Shown: positions 9,187-18,743, counted from the stretch's first letter. The stretch is 64,000 nucleotides of DNA from Bacteroidales bacterium (GCA_022482545.1 JAKVOZ010000004.1:1-64000); one strand, 5' to 3'. Translations and numbers: made by a program. The notes: generated from the sequence alone by a model not told the origin.

Positions 9187-11604
9187 TTATTTTAACACAT
9201 ATTGAGGTACTTCACTCACATGATCAACATAATGGAAGTTCATACCTTCAAGATATATTTGATTTATATCTTCTATATCTCTTTTATTTTGTTCACTAAG
9301 AACGATATCTGTTATCTTAGAACGTTTAGCAGCAAGAATCTTTTCTTTTATTCCTCCAACAGGAAGCACTTTTCCTCTAAGAGTTATTTCACCTGTCATC
9401 GCAAAATTGTGTTTTACTTTTCTATTTGTAAATGCACTTAACATTGCAGTAAACATTGTTATACCAGCAGAAGGTCCATCTTTTGGTGTTGCTCCTTCTG
9501 GACAATGCACATTAAGATCATATTCATTGAATATCTTATTATCAATATTCCATTTATCGCTATTACTCTTTAAATATTCATATGCCAAAGCAGCAGATTC
9601 TTTCATTACATCTCCAAGATTACCTGTTAAATGTATATCTCCTTTACCTTTACAAGTAGAAGACTCAACAAAAAGTATTTCTCCTCCAACTTCTGTCCAT
9701 GCCAATCCTGTTACAACTCCAACATAATCTTCTTCAAGTCTTAAATCATGATATGCTGTTGGAAGTCCAAGTATTGGTTGAAGTTCATTCTCATTTATTG
9801 CTTTCTTATATGTTTTTTCTTCTGCAATCTCAACAACACGATGACGAACTATTTTTGCTATAACTTTATCAAGTTGTCTTACTCCTGACTCTCTTGTATA
9901 ATTATTTATAATATTGCTAATAACTTTATCAGAAAAACTTATTTGACTCCTTTTTATTCCATTATTTTTAATATTATTTGGAATCAAATGATTCTTTGCT
10001 ATCATTAATTTCTCCTGCTCTATGTAACCAGAAATATCTATTATTTCCATTCTATCTATAAGTGCTGGATGAATACTTGAAAGACTATTGGCAGTTGCTA
10101 CAAACATAACGTTTGATAAATCATAATCAATATCAAGATAATTATCATGAAAGGCTGTGTTTTGTTCTGGATCCAAAACTTCCAACATTGCTGCTGCTGG
10201 ATCTCCATTAACACTCATTCCCATTATCTTATCTATTTCATCAAGCACAAAAACAGGATTAGATGACTTAACTTTTGAAAGAGATTTTAGTATTCTTCCT
10301 GGCATTGCTCCAATATACGTTCTACGATGCCCTCTTATCTCACTTTCATCATTTACTCCACCAAGTGCTATACGAATATATTCTCTATTCATCGCTCTTG
10401 CAATACTTTTTCCAAGTGAAGTCTTTCCAACTCCCGGAGGCCCTACCAAACATATTATTGGTGAAGACATATTCTTTTTAACTTTCAAAACAGAAAGATA
10501 TTCTATTATTCTTTCCTTAACTTTTTCAAGTCCATAATGATCTTCATCTAATGCTTTCCTTGCTTTTGCTATATCATAATTATCTTCGCTGGTTTCATTC
10601 CAAGGCAAATCTAATATGAAATTAATATAATTCAACTCAACTGAATAGTCCGGACTGCTACTATGAATATTACTTAGTTTCTTTATTTCCTTATCAAAAA
10701 TCTCTTGAATATTATCATTCCAATGTTTCTTCTTGGATTTCTCTTTCAATTCTTTGATTGTTTGTTCGGAAGGATTGCCTCCAAGTTCTTCTTGAATTGT
10801 TTTAAGTTGTTGATTAAGAAAATATTCTCTTTGTTGCTTATCTATATCCGTTGAAACCTTTTGTTGAATTTGAAGTTTAACTTCTTGTTCTTGTATCTCC
10901 TTACTAAGATAGCCAAGAACTTTATTCATTCTTTTTGTAAAATCATTTATCTCTAAAAGTTTCTGTTTGTCTTTTAAAGATATGTTTAATTGTGATGCAA
11001 CATAATTCAATAAATAATAAGGACTCTTAATATTTTTTGGAGCAAGAAGTAGATTTGGTGGAATATTAGGTGTTATCTTCAAAAGATTCATATACATATC
11101 TTTCAAAGTAGATGCTAATATGTTAGCATTTCTTGGAAGTTTTCTACAAGAATCTGGATTTTTTTCATAAGTACCTTTCCAATAAGGTTCATTGTTTGTA
11201 AAAGACAAAAAACTAAATCTATCCAAACCTTGAAGAATAACCATCAAACTATCATCTGGCATAGTGAAAGTTTCAACAACTCTTGCAAATGTGCCAACAG
11301 TAAAAACATCTTCTGTCTTTGGTTCTTCTATATCTGTTTTTTGTGATACTATTCCAACTATAAGTTTATTCCTATAAGCATCTTTTATTAATGATATAGA
11401 CTTACTTCTTCCTGCTGTAACAGGCATCAAAATTGTAGGAAAAAACACATTACCTCTTAATGGAAGTATTGGTATTTCGTCTGGTATTTTAATATCTAAA
11501 TCATCTTCAGTTAATTGTGAACTATTTGATAGTATTGGAAGTATTTCAGTATCGCTTGATGCTAATAAGTTTTGTAAATTTATTCTTTTCTTATCTAAAT
11601 CCAT
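9187..11604 (-). CDS. lon: ATP-dependent protease Lon
   Basis: An 805-residue AAA+ serine protease of the cytoplasm that degrades damaged and regulatory proteins. It has the N-terminal LON substrate-binding domain (about residues 40-240), a coiled linker, the AAA+ module with Walker A GPPGVGKTS and Walker B VFVLDEIDK, and the C-terminal peptidase. There the catalytic dyad is S712 in PKDGPSAG and K755 in GGIKEK, by alignment with S679/K722 of the E. coli enzyme. It is complete and of ordinary length. The gene starts 17 bases after the GlmU-like gene and is followed by the small membrane protein and sufS. Confidence 0.98.
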   Translation of the reverse strand: MDLDKKRINLQNLLASSDTEILPILSNSSQLTEDDLDIKIPDEIPILPLRGNVFFPTILMPVTAGRSKSISLIKDAYRNKLIVGIVSQKTDIEEPKTEDVFTVGTFARVVETFTMPDDSLMVILQGLDRFSFLSFTNNEPYWKGTYEKNPDSCRKLPRNANILASTLKDMYMNLLKITPNIPPNLLLAPKNIKSPYYLLNYVASQLNISLKDKQKLLEINDFTKRMNKVLGYLSKEIQEQEVKLQIQQKVSTDIDKQQREYFLNQQLKTIQEELGGNPSEQTIKELKEKSKKKHWNDNIQEIFDKEIKKLSNIHSSSPDYSVELNYINFILDLPWNETSEDNYDIAKARKALDEDHYGLEKVKERIIEYLSVLKVKKNMSSPIICLVGPPGVGKTSLGKSIARAMNREYIRIALGGVNDESEIRGHRRTYIGAMPGRILKSLSKVKSSNPVFVLDEIDKIMGMSVNGDPAAAMLEVLDPEQNTAFHDNYLDIDYDLSNVMFVATANSLSSIHPALIDRMEIIDISGYIEQEKLMIAKNHLIPNNIKNNGIKRSQISFSDKVISNIINNYTRESGVRQLDKVIAKIVRHRVVEIAEEKTYKKAINENELQPILGLPTAYHDLRLEEDYVGVVTGLAWTEVGGEILFVESSTCKGKGDIHLTGNLGDVMKESAALAYEYLKSNSDKWNIDNKIFNEYDLNVHCPEGATPKDGPSAGITMFTAMLSAFTNRKVKHNFAMTGEITLRGKVLPVGGIKEKILAAKRSKITDIVLSEQNKRDIEDINQIYLEGMNFHYVDHVSEVPQYVLK

Positions 11605-11621
11605 TTTCTATTTTATCTTTC

Positions 11622-12800
11622 TTATCTCTGCCTTTTATTCTTTAATGTTAATCTATAAACATGAAGTAAAATTCTTTTATCGTCATCTGACATTTCCATA
11701 TCTCTTCTCTTCTCAACTTTTTCTGCAACTTCTATTGCTTTTTCTACTTCATAAACCTTAATACCACTATTTCCTCCCCATACAAATGAAGGTATATAAT
11801 TTCTTTGATAACCATGTCCATAAATATTGCTACTAACTCCAATAACTGTACCTGTATTAAACATTGTATTTATACCACATTTTGAATGGTCTGCCATTAT
11901 TGTTCCACAAAACATTGTGCCACTTGGAACGAACGTATTCTTTTCAATACTCCAAAGTCTTACCTCTTCATAAGTATTTTTTAAATTAGAAGCATTACTA
12001 TCCGCACCTATATTACACCACTCACCTATAACGCAATTACCAAAAAATCCATCATGTGCTTTATTTGAATAACCAAACATAACAACATTTTCCAATTCTC
12101 CACCAACCTTACAATATGGTCCAAGTGTTGTTGCTCCATAAATCTTTGCAGAAAGTCTTACTATTGAATTATCGCACATTGCAAAAGGTCCTCTAATTGC
12201 TGCATTTTCCATTATCTCACAATCCTTACCTATATATATTGGTCCAGTAGTTGAATTTAATGTTGCACATTCTACCTTTGCTCCTTTTTCAACAAATATA
12301 TCCTTACCCAACACTGTATTTGTAGAACTAAGTTTTTGACTTTTTCTTCCATTTGTCAATATTTCAAAATCTTTTCTTATCTCGCTATCGTTTAAAAGGA
12401 ATATATCACAAAGGCTCTTTAATTTAACAAACTCTCCTTTATATTCAATCTTCTCACCATTATCATCTTCTTCACTCAAAAAACCTTCTTTTGTCTTATA
12501 CATTGCAATAACATCATTATAGCACACAAGAGTTTGTCCTGGTGTCATTTTTTTTATAACTTTAACCATTTCTGGTACTGGACAAATAGAACCATTTATC
12601 AACATCATTGCATCTGTTAATTCTATTGGATACTTAACAGATAAATAATCCTCAGTAAAAGTAGATGTTTTTGTATTAAGGTATTTTTCCCATTTTTCTC
12701 TAATTGTCATTATACCCACTCTGATTTCACATACTGGTCTTGTATATGTTAATGGCTTCAATGTTTCTCTAACTGAGTCGTCAAATAATATATAATTCAT
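11622..12800 (-). CDS. GlmU-like sugar-nucleotidyltransferase/acyltransferase of Bacteroidota type
   Basis: A 392-residue protein. The N-terminal part begins MNYILFDDSVRETLKPLTYT with a shortened nucleotidyltransferase-like domain in which the usual GxGxRM loop of GlmU is absent. From about residue 160 onward there is a left-handed beta-helix of hexapeptide repeats, with runs such as IGKDCEIMENAAIRG and GADSNASNLKNT. This is the alternative GlmU-like family found in Bacteroidota, thought to take part in UDP-N-acetylglucosamine synthesis. That role is inferred from homology. It has its own promoter box about 75 bases upstream and leads a run with lon. Confidence 0.8.
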   Translation of the reverse strand: MNYILFDDSVRETLKPLTYTRPVCEIRVGIMTIREKWEKYLNTKTSTFTEDYLSVKYPIELTDAMMLINGSICPVPEMVKVIKKMTPGQTLVCYNDVIAMYKTKEGFLSEEDDNGEKIEYKGEFVKLKSLCDIFLLNDSEIRKDFEILTNGRKSQKLSSTNTVLGKDIFVEKGAKVECATLNSTTGPIYIGKDCEIMENAAIRGPFAMCDNSIVRLSAKIYGATTLGPYCKVGGELENVVMFGYSNKAHDGFFGNCVIGEWCNIGADSNASNLKNTYEEVRLWSIEKNTFVPSGTMFCGTIMADHSKCGINTMFNTGTVIGVSSNIYGHGYQRNYIPSFVWGGNSGIKVYEVEKAIEVAEKVEKRRDMEMSDDDKRILLHVYRLTLKNKRQR

Positions 12801-12872
12801 AACTATGTTTTATTTTAAAGTTATTATTGCAATTTCTTTTTATATTTATACTCTTTTTTATTTATTTAGTTA

Positions 12873-12880
12873 CAAAAATA
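12873..12880 (-). promoter_or_regulatory. Bacteroidota -7 box for the GlmU-like gene
   Basis: TATTTTTG on the minus strand, giving a predicted leader of roughly 65 bases before the ATG at 12800. It lies just past the rpmE2 terminator, so the GlmU-like/lon run probably starts here. Confidence 0.55.
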
Positions 12881-12959
12881 AGAATTTTTTTATAAAAACA
12901 CCTAATTTTATCTCACTTTTTTTTATTTTTTTATATATAATTGTTGTAAATTAAGTTGT

Positions 12960-13018
12960 TATACAAAAATATAAGCAAGTATTTATCCAAAATTAAATGG
13001 AAAAACACCTGCTTATAT
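12960..13018 (-). terminator. terminator-like hairpin after rpmE2
   Basis: On the minus strand ATATAAGCAGGT (13018-13007) pairs with ACTTGCTTATAT (12980-12969) over 12 positions with one G-U pair, and is followed directly by a short T run. The 26-base loop is longer than usual. It begins about 50 bases after the rpmE2 stop codon. Confidence 0.75.
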
Positions 13019-13071
13019 GATTGTTATTATTAAAAATAAACTCTTTTTTACTCTTTTATTAAGAATAAAAA

Positions 13072-13344
13072 TTATTTACTTTCTATATTTCCAAGAGGTT
13101 TACGATTCTTGTATTTGTTCATATATTTATCAACTCTACCAGCTGAATCCACTAATTTTACTTTTCCTGTAAAGAATGGATGTGATGTATTTGAAATTTC
13201 CAATTTAATAAGTGGATAAGTTGTTCCATCTATATCTATTGTTTCTCTTGTGCTTGCACATGAATGTGTTAAAAAAACTTGTTCATTTGACATATCCTTA
13301 AAAGCACATAATCTATAATCCTTTGGATGAATATCTTTCTTCAT
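13072..13344 (-). CDS. rpmE2: 50S ribosomal protein L31 type B
   Basis: A 90-residue L31. It begins MKKDIHPKDYRLCAFKDMSN and contains the conserved SNTSHPFFTGK segment. It lacks the CxxC zinc ribbon of type A L31 and has the longer type B form, which usually takes over under zinc limitation where both paralogues exist. Whether a type A copy exists elsewhere cannot be seen here. It has its own promoter and a strong hairpin downstream, so it is probably a single-gene transcript. Confidence 0.95.
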   Translation of the reverse strand: MKKDIHPKDYRLCAFKDMSNEQVFLTHSCASTRETIDIDGTTYPLIKLEISNTSHPFFTGKVKLVDSAGRVDKYMNKYKNRKPLGNIESK

Positions 13345-13394
13345 TATCGTTAATTTATTTTATTCTTTTTTATTTATTTTTTACTTTGAGTTTG

Positions 13395-13402
13395 CAAAAA
13401 TA
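13395..13402 (-). promoter_or_regulatory. Bacteroidota promoter for rpmE2
   Basis: TATTTTTG on the minus strand with a TTG 19 bases upstream, matching the -33/-7 layout of Bacteroidota promoters. The predicted leader to the ATG at 13344 is about 45 bases. Confidence 0.65.
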
Positions 13403-13431
13403 CTACTTTTTTTAGAAACAACAACAATTTT

Positions 13432-15285
13432 TTAATTATTTTCTGTGTTTTCTGTTGTTTTTTCTAAATTATCACTACTTTCTTGTTGCTCATTATTTGT
13501 ATCTTCTGCTTTCATCTTATTGATAAAATCATTTTTCTCTTTACGCAATTTGTCTATCTTTGCTTCAAATTCTTTCTTTAATATATCTGCATTCTTACTA
13601 TTTGCAAAGAAACCCAAATTGTTCTCCAACTGAATGATTTCATTATCTATTTCTTTTATTCTACGTTGAATATTCTTGCTTGCAGATTCTACTACTGTGT
13701 TAATATTTCTCTTATTATTATTAGAATTTCTGCTTGCTATCTCTTCTGCTGTTATTTGCAACTTATCTCTATTGGCATTAATAACATTATCCCATTCTTC
13801 TTGTAGTTTTTTTCTTTCAATCCTTGGAGTAAAACCTATCTCAAACCAACGTTTCTGAAAATCTTTTAATGTATTAACATTTTCTTGTTTATCTTCAGTA
13901 AATGTATGATTTTTCAATTCTTCAAGCAAATCTTCTTTCTTTTTAATATTATCAACAACTTCTTGATGTGTTTTCAAATAGCTCTCACTCTTTTGTTTGA
14001 AGAACTCATCACATGCAGCACGAAATCTTGTCCAAACTTTTTCTCCAACTGCTCTTTTAACAAATCCTGTTGTTTTCCAATCTTCTTGTAGTTGTTTAAT
14101 ATCTTTTGTTGCCTGGTCAAAATCTGTTCTTTTAGCAATCTCTTCTGCCTTAACACAAAGAGCAATCTTTTTATTTAGATTTTCGTCCTCTTCTTGTCTT
14201 AAACTGCTCATTGCCTCTTTTCTTGATGAGTAAAATCCATCTATCATCGTCTTAAACTTTGCCCACAAAACTTCATTGTCTTTTCTTGGTACAATCCCTA
14301 TTGTTTTCCATGAATCAAACAATTGTTTAATCTCTTCTGTTGCCTTATTCCAATCTCCCATTGTTTTGAACTCATTGGCAATAACTTTACTCACTTTTTC
14401 TATTAAATCATTCTTTTGTTTAATATTTTCTTCTATCTCACCTTTCTTTTGCTCATAAAATTCTCTTCTTCTTGTATTTATTGCATCTGATGCTCTCTTA
14501 AATCTTTCCCATATCTCATCATTCTTATCACTTGGCACTGGTCCTATTTCTTTCCATTGTTTGTGATATTCTTGTAAAAGAGAAAAACTTTCATTTATAT
14601 CCTCTACCAACAACAACTGCTCAACCTTTTCACATAATTCTATTTTTGATTCAAGGTTTTTCTTCATATCTAAGTCTCTCAACTCTTTGTTTATTTTAAC
14701 TTTCTCATAGAACTTATCCATTAAAAAGTGATAATTTTCCCAAAGATTATTAACTTCATTGTGAGGCACATTACCTATCTCTTTCCATTTCTCTTGAATA
14801 GCATTAAACTCATCATATATCTCTTTTAATGTTTGCTCACTATCCAACAATTTTTTCAAATCTTCTAATAATGATTGTTTTTTCTTAAAATTGTTTTCTT
14901 TTTGTTCTTCTTCCTTTTGTTGATATTCTTGTCTTTTCTCCTTATATATATTGTATAGTTGTCTAAAAGATGTTTCTATTTCATCTTCTTGATTAACTTC
15001 TTCTTGTTTTGTTTGTTGTGTATCATCTTCATTATTCTCAACTTTTTCTACTTTTGGTTTTGGCAAGTTATTAAAAGCATTATTAATTAAAGGTATTCTG
15101 GATTTCATTTGCTCAAAATCTCCTTTATCCAAAAGATTCTTAATCTCTTGTAATAATTCTTCTCTTGTCTTTTGAGAATACTCAGCAATCATAACATCTA
15201 ATGAAACTTTTTCTTGCTCAACTGCTTGTTCATTAATTTCTTGTTGCTCTTGATTAATAGGTTGTTCAACATTTTCTGTATTCAT
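13432..15285 (-). CDS. DUF349 repeat protein
   Basis: A 617-residue, highly charged cytoplasmic protein. A Gln/Glu-rich N-terminal region (to about residue 110) is followed by about five tandem DUF349 modules, visible as repeated blocks of the type W-K-x-I-G-x-V-P / LWxxF that recur every 70 or so residues (for example KWKEIGNVPHNEVNNLW and SWKTIGIVPRKDNEVLW). The C-terminus is coiled-coil and acidic. The function of DUF349 proteins is unknown; the architecture suggests an elongated helical scaffold. It has its own promoter box 77 bases upstream of the start codon. Confidence 0.9.
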   Translation of the reverse strand: MNTENVEQPINQEQQEINEQAVEQEKVSLDVMIAEYSQKTREELLQEIKNLLDKGDFEQMKSRIPLINNAFNNLPKPKVEKVENNEDDTQQTKQEEVNQEDEIETSFRQLYNIYKEKRQEYQQKEEEQKENNFKKKQSLLEDLKKLLDSEQTLKEIYDEFNAIQEKWKEIGNVPHNEVNNLWENYHFLMDKFYEKVKINKELRDLDMKKNLESKIELCEKVEQLLLVEDINESFSLLQEYHKQWKEIGPVPSDKNDEIWERFKRASDAINTRRREFYEQKKGEIEENIKQKNDLIEKVSKVIANEFKTMGDWNKATEEIKQLFDSWKTIGIVPRKDNEVLWAKFKTMIDGFYSSRKEAMSSLRQEEDENLNKKIALCVKAEEIAKRTDFDQATKDIKQLQEDWKTTGFVKRAVGEKVWTRFRAACDEFFKQKSESYLKTHQEVVDNIKKKEDLLEELKNHTFTEDKQENVNTLKDFQKRWFEIGFTPRIERKKLQEEWDNVINANRDKLQITAEEIASRNSNNNKRNINTVVESASKNIQRRIKEIDNEIIQLENNLGFFANSKNADILKKEFEAKIDKLRKEKNDFINKMKAEDTNNEQQESSDNLEKTTENTENN

Positions 15286-15361
15286 AATATTTTACTATTT
15301 ATTAGTTTGTTATACAATAATGATTTATTAACGTTTATAGTTAAATTATATTTTCAGTTTG

Positions 15362-15369
15362 CAAACATA
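15362..15369 (-). promoter_or_regulatory. Bacteroidota -7 box for the DUF349 gene
   Basis: TATGTTTG on the minus strand followed by CAAAC, about 77 bases before the ATG at 15285. Confidence 0.6.
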
Positions 15370-15641
15370 TAATTTTTTTTTCAAACAATATATAACTTTT
15401 CTAATTTTTAATAATTTTAATTCTATTTTTTCTTTTATTATTTTTCAATCTTATTTTTCTAACTCATATGATTTCAAAGTTTTATATTTGTCAATTATTC
15501 TTATCTTTTACACTTTAAATTTATATTCATTTTTTGCGTTCATTCTCTATTACAATCTCTTTCTATTTTGATAAAACGAAAAACTATTTATTTATTTTGA
15601 TAATATTTTATTAACTCTTTTTTTTTTCAAAAGTTTTATTG

Positions 15642-15649
15642 TATTTTTG
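15642..15649 (+). promoter_or_regulatory. Bacteroidota -7 box for the LysE gene
   Basis: TATTTTTG followed by CAAAC, 34 bases before the ATG at 15683. No clear -33 element was found. Confidence 0.55.
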
Positions 15650-15682
15650 CAAACGCAATAAAAAATTAGAATAAAAAAATAT

Positions 15683-16336
15683 ATGCAGATGTTTCATATT
15701 ATAACTCAGGGAATACTATTTGGTTTAACTCTATCTCTTATGGTTGGACCAGCATTCTTTTCTTTGCTTCAAACAAGTATAAGCAAAGGATTTCGTTGTG
15801 GTTCTCATCTTGCTTTTGGAATATCTTTAAGTGATATATTTATGGTATTTGTTGCTTGGTATGGTTTATCTGCCGTATTTGAAACCAATCAAGCCCAAAA
15901 AATAATCTCAATCATTGGTGGTATTGTCATCATTGCTTTTGGTTTATATACCGGCACAAGAAAACATATTACTCCAACTACTCACAGTTTAGTACCTGAA
16001 TCAAAAATACAAGTCAAATATATGATGAAAGGCTTTTTGTTTAACATTGCTAATCCTGGTACTTGGCTTTATTGGTTAATACCTATTGGTTTATCTAATA
16101 GTTATAGCAAACGTTCTGAACAAATAATTTTTCTTGTATCCATTCTTTTAACCAATCTTGGTATGGATATTCTTAAATGTGCTATATCAAATGAATTAAA
16201 ACGTTTCCTTACCGACAATGTGATTACAATAATCAATAGAGTTGTTGGAGGTATACTGATTATTTTTGGAATATATCTTGCGGTATCGTCTTTTCTTCCA
16301 AAGAATAATAATTTTCTCAACAATATTAATATGTAA
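15683..16336 (+). CDS. LysE/RhtB-family amino acid exporter
   Basis: A 217-residue inner-membrane protein with about six transmembrane helices. The N-terminal helix contains the family signature GILFGLTLSLMVGPAFFSLL, with Gly-Pro in the first membrane segment, and the region KGFLFNIANPGTWLYW matches the conserved asparagine-rich loop of LysE proteins. These carriers export lysine, arginine, threonine or related compounds; the substrate cannot be assigned. An in-frame ATG two codons in is an equally good start. The neighbouring hutI lies 100 bases downstream with its own promoter box. Confidence 0.88.
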   Translation: MQMFHIITQGILFGLTLSLMVGPAFFSLLQTSISKGFRCGSHLAFGISLSDIFMVFVAWYGLSAVFETNQAQKIISIIGGIVIIAFGLYTGTRKHITPTTHSLVPESKIQVKYMMKGFLFNIANPGTWLYWLIPIGLSNSYSKRSEQIIFLVSILLTNLGMDILKCAISNELKRFLTDNVITIINRVVGGILIIFGIYLAVSSFLPKNNNFLNNINM

Positions 16337-16404
16337 TTAATCTTCATTCAAAAATAGTTCTTTCGTTTTATTTCAACAAGTCTTTTTAATTAAAAATAAT
16401 TTTA

Positions 16405-16412
16405 TATCTTTG
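16405..16412 (+). promoter_or_regulatory. Bacteroidota -7 box for hutI
   Basis: TATCTTTG followed by CAC, 25 bases before the ATG of hutI. The leader would be short. Confidence 0.6.
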
Positions 16413-16436
16413 CACTAATAAAAAATATGTACTAAG

Positions 16437-17675
16437 ATGAAAACACTAATTAAAAACATAAAAAGCCTTGTTCAAGTAGAAGATAAGAAACGACTTGCAG
16501 TATGCGGAGAAGATATGGCAAAATTGCCTTCAATAGACAACGCATACCTACTTGTTAATGATGATAAGATAGAAGATTTTGGCACTATGAATGATTGTCC
16601 AAAAGAAAAGTTTGATAAAGAAATAGATGCCAAAAACCGTTTTGTATTACCTTCTTTTTGCGATTCTCACACACATTTGGTTTATTCTGGAAGTCGTGAA
16701 ATAGAATATATTGACAAGATAAAAGGTCTTTCGTATGAAGAGATTGCAAAGCGTGGTGGAGGTATTGTTAATTCTGCTCTAAGAGTGCAAAAAGCATCGG
16801 AAGAAGAACTTTACGATGATGCTATGCAAAGACTCAACTCTATGATTAAGATGGGAACTGGTGCTGTTGAAATAAAATCTGGTTATGGATTTACAACCGA
16901 AGCCGAGTTGAAAATGCTCCGTGTAATAAAAAAACTTAAAGAAAATTCTCCATTAACAATCAAATCTACTTTTCTTGGTGCTCACGGTGTGCCATTAGAA
17001 TATAGAGATAATGTAGATGGCTTTGTTGATAAAGTTATTAATGAGATGATTCCAAAGGTAGCACAAGAAAACCTTGCTGAGTTTATTGATGTCTTTTGTG
17101 ATAAAGGTTTCTTCACCGTAGAACAAACAGACCGTATGCTTTTTGCTGGTATGAAATATGGACTAAAACCAAAAATACATGCTAATGAATTAGATTATTC
17201 GGGTGGTATAGAAGTTGGAGTAAAATACAATGCTCTTTCGGTTGATCATCTTGAATATACAGGAAAGAAAGAGATTGCTTGTTTGAAAGCCTCTCAAACT
17301 ATGCCAACCATACTTCCAGGTGCTGCTTTCTTCTTAAATATGAAGTATTGTCCAGCAAGAGATATGATAATGGCAGGACTTCCTATTGCGATGGCATCTG
17401 ATTTCAATCCAGGTTCTTCTCCAAGTGGTAATATGCAATTAATACTTACTTTTGCTTGTGTAAATTACAAACTAACTCCACAAGAAGCCTTGAATGCAAC
17501 AACGATGAACTCTGCTTACGCTATGGATGTTGTTGATGAACTTGGAAGTATTTGCAAAGGCAAGAAAGCAAACTTCTATATAACAAAAGATATTCCAACG
17601 ATAGAATATATGCCATATTTCTATGGTGAAAACAAAATAGATAGAGTATTTCTTAATGGTAAAGAAATAGTTTAG
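16437..17675 (+). CDS. hutI: imidazolonepropionase
   Basis: A 412-residue metal-dependent amidohydrolase that opens the imidazolone ring in the third step of histidine degradation, giving N-formimino-glutamate. Metal ligands H78 and H80 lie in CDSHTHLVYSG, the substrate loop GLSYEEIAKRGGG follows, then KIHANELD with the next metal histidine, and the catalytic aspartate in ASDFNPGSSP. Length is normal. No other hut gene is next to it: the ammonia-lyase at 57-58 kb belongs to the polyene cluster. Its stop codon overlaps that of the converging ribD. Confidence 0.96.
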   Translation: MKTLIKNIKSLVQVEDKKRLAVCGEDMAKLPSIDNAYLLVNDDKIEDFGTMNDCPKEKFDKEIDAKNRFVLPSFCDSHTHLVYSGSREIEYIDKIKGLSYEEIAKRGGGIVNSALRVQKASEEELYDDAMQRLNSMIKMGTGAVEIKSGYGFTTEAELKMLRVIKKLKENSPLTIKSTFLGAHGVPLEYRDNVDGFVDKVINEMIPKVAQENLAEFIDVFCDKGFFTVEQTDRMLFAGMKYGLKPKIHANELDYSGGIEVGVKYNALSVDHLEYTGKKEIACLKASQTMPTILPGAAFFLNMKYCPARDMIMAGLPIAMASDFNPGSSPSGNMQLILTFACVNYKLTPQEALNATTMNSAYAMDVVDELGSICKGKKANFYITKDIPTIEYMPYFYGENKIDRVFLNGKEIV

Positions 17676-18733
17676 AAAGCATTTTTATTATAAAAATATT
17701 CAATCCTATTATCTCCTATTTGTTCTACGTTATTGTATGTATAATAAGGGATAATAGGACTTTTTGTTCCGCTATAAAACATATTATTTCCTATAATAAT
17801 ATTCATTTCGTCCCAAAGATTTTTTTCTATAAACTTCTCTATTGTTTTCTTGCCTCCTTCAATGATTATTGAGCCAATACCTTTTTCAAAAAGAATGTTT
17901 AGTATTTGTTCTTCTTGTTTGTTATTCTCTTCTATTTGTATATATTCATTTTCTCCAACCTGTTTATTTTCTAAATAATTGAAAACTATTGTCTTTTGAG
18001 AATTATCTAATATATTAAATGATGTGTTTTCTTTGAACGTATTATCTCTATCCATCACAACTCTAATAGGATTTTTACCAAAAGAGTATCTTATATTTAG
18101 TTTTGGATTATCATTGATTACCGTGTTCATACCAACCATAATAGCATCTTCATCACTTCTTTGCTTATGCACCCACACTTTCATCGCATCATTGCTTATC
18201 CAGTTGTCTTTGATTTTATTTTCTTTTCTATCCACGTCAATAAAACCATCAAGAGTCTTTGCATACTTAATTATTATGTATGGACGTTTTTTTTCTTGAT
18301 TGCAAAAAAATCTTCTATTAACGAACCTTCCTTGTTCTTTCAACACATCTGTTACAACTTCTATATCATTATCTTTCAATATCTTCATTCCTCCTCCAAA
18401 CACTTTTGGATTAGGGTCAAAATTAGATATGACACATCTTTTTATCTTACTTTCTACAAGAAGTTTTGCACATGGTGGTGTTTTTCCATAGTGGCAACAA
18501 GGTTCTAATGAAACATAAATAGTAGAGTCTTTTAATAGTGATTTGTCTTCAACCGAGTTTATCGCATTAACTTCTGCATGAGAAAAGCCATACTCTTTGT
18601 GATACCCTTCACCTATTATCTTGTCTTTATACACAACCACTGCTCCAACTCTTGGATTAGGACTAACGTTGTTTTTTCCCAAAACAGCCAAATTAAAACA
18701 ACGGCTCATATATCTTTTATCGTCTTCTATCAT
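17672..18733 (-). CDS. ribD: bifunctional riboflavin deaminase/reductase RibD
   Basis: About 353 residues from the ATG at 18733. The N-terminal deaminase domain has the zinc site H52-A-E54 and the Cys pair C79/C88 in PCCHYGKTPPC. The C-terminal reductase domain begins near KRPYIIIKYAKTLDGFI. The enzyme converts the pyrimidine product of GTP cyclohydrolase II by deamination and then NADPH reduction in flavin synthesis. The frame is open to a TTG at 18760, but a promoter box (18765-18758) covers that extension, so the ATG is preferred. Convergent overlap with hutI (stop codons share two bases) leaves no room for a terminator between them. Confidence 0.95.
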   Translation of the reverse strand: MIEDDKRYMSRCFNLAVLGKNNVSPNPRVGAVVVYKDKIIGEGYHKEYGFSHAEVNAINSVEDKSLLKDSTIYVSLEPCCHYGKTPPCAKLLVESKIKRCVISNFDPNPKVFGGGMKILKDNDIEVVTDVLKEQGRFVNRRFFCNQEKKRPYIIIKYAKTLDGFIDVDRKENKIKDNWISNDAMKVWVHKQRSDEDAIMVGMNTVINDNPKLNIRYSFGKNPIRVVMDRDNTFKENTSFNILDNSQKTIVFNYLENKQVGENEYIQIEENNKQEEQILNILFEKGIGSIIIEGGKKTIEKFIEKNLWDEMNIIIGNNMFYSGTKSPIIPYYTYNNVEQIGDNRIEYFYNKNAF

Positions 18734-18743
18734 TTCTTTTTTG

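Larger units (their letters stand above)
15286..15682. other. AT-rich divergent intergenic region
   Basis: About 400 bases between the divergent DUF349 and LysE genes. It holds a promoter box facing each gene. The middle (about 15370-15640) is very AT-rich, with short open frames of low-complexity composition that I do not accept as genes. No stable hairpin or repeat was seen. Confidence 0.6.

Noticed and set aside
15359-15571. A small 70-residue Phe/Leu/Ile-rich open frame in the 15.3-15.7 kb gap.
   Set aside because: Composition follows the AT-rich sequence, it overlaps the DUF349 promoter, and no promoter or neighbour supports it.
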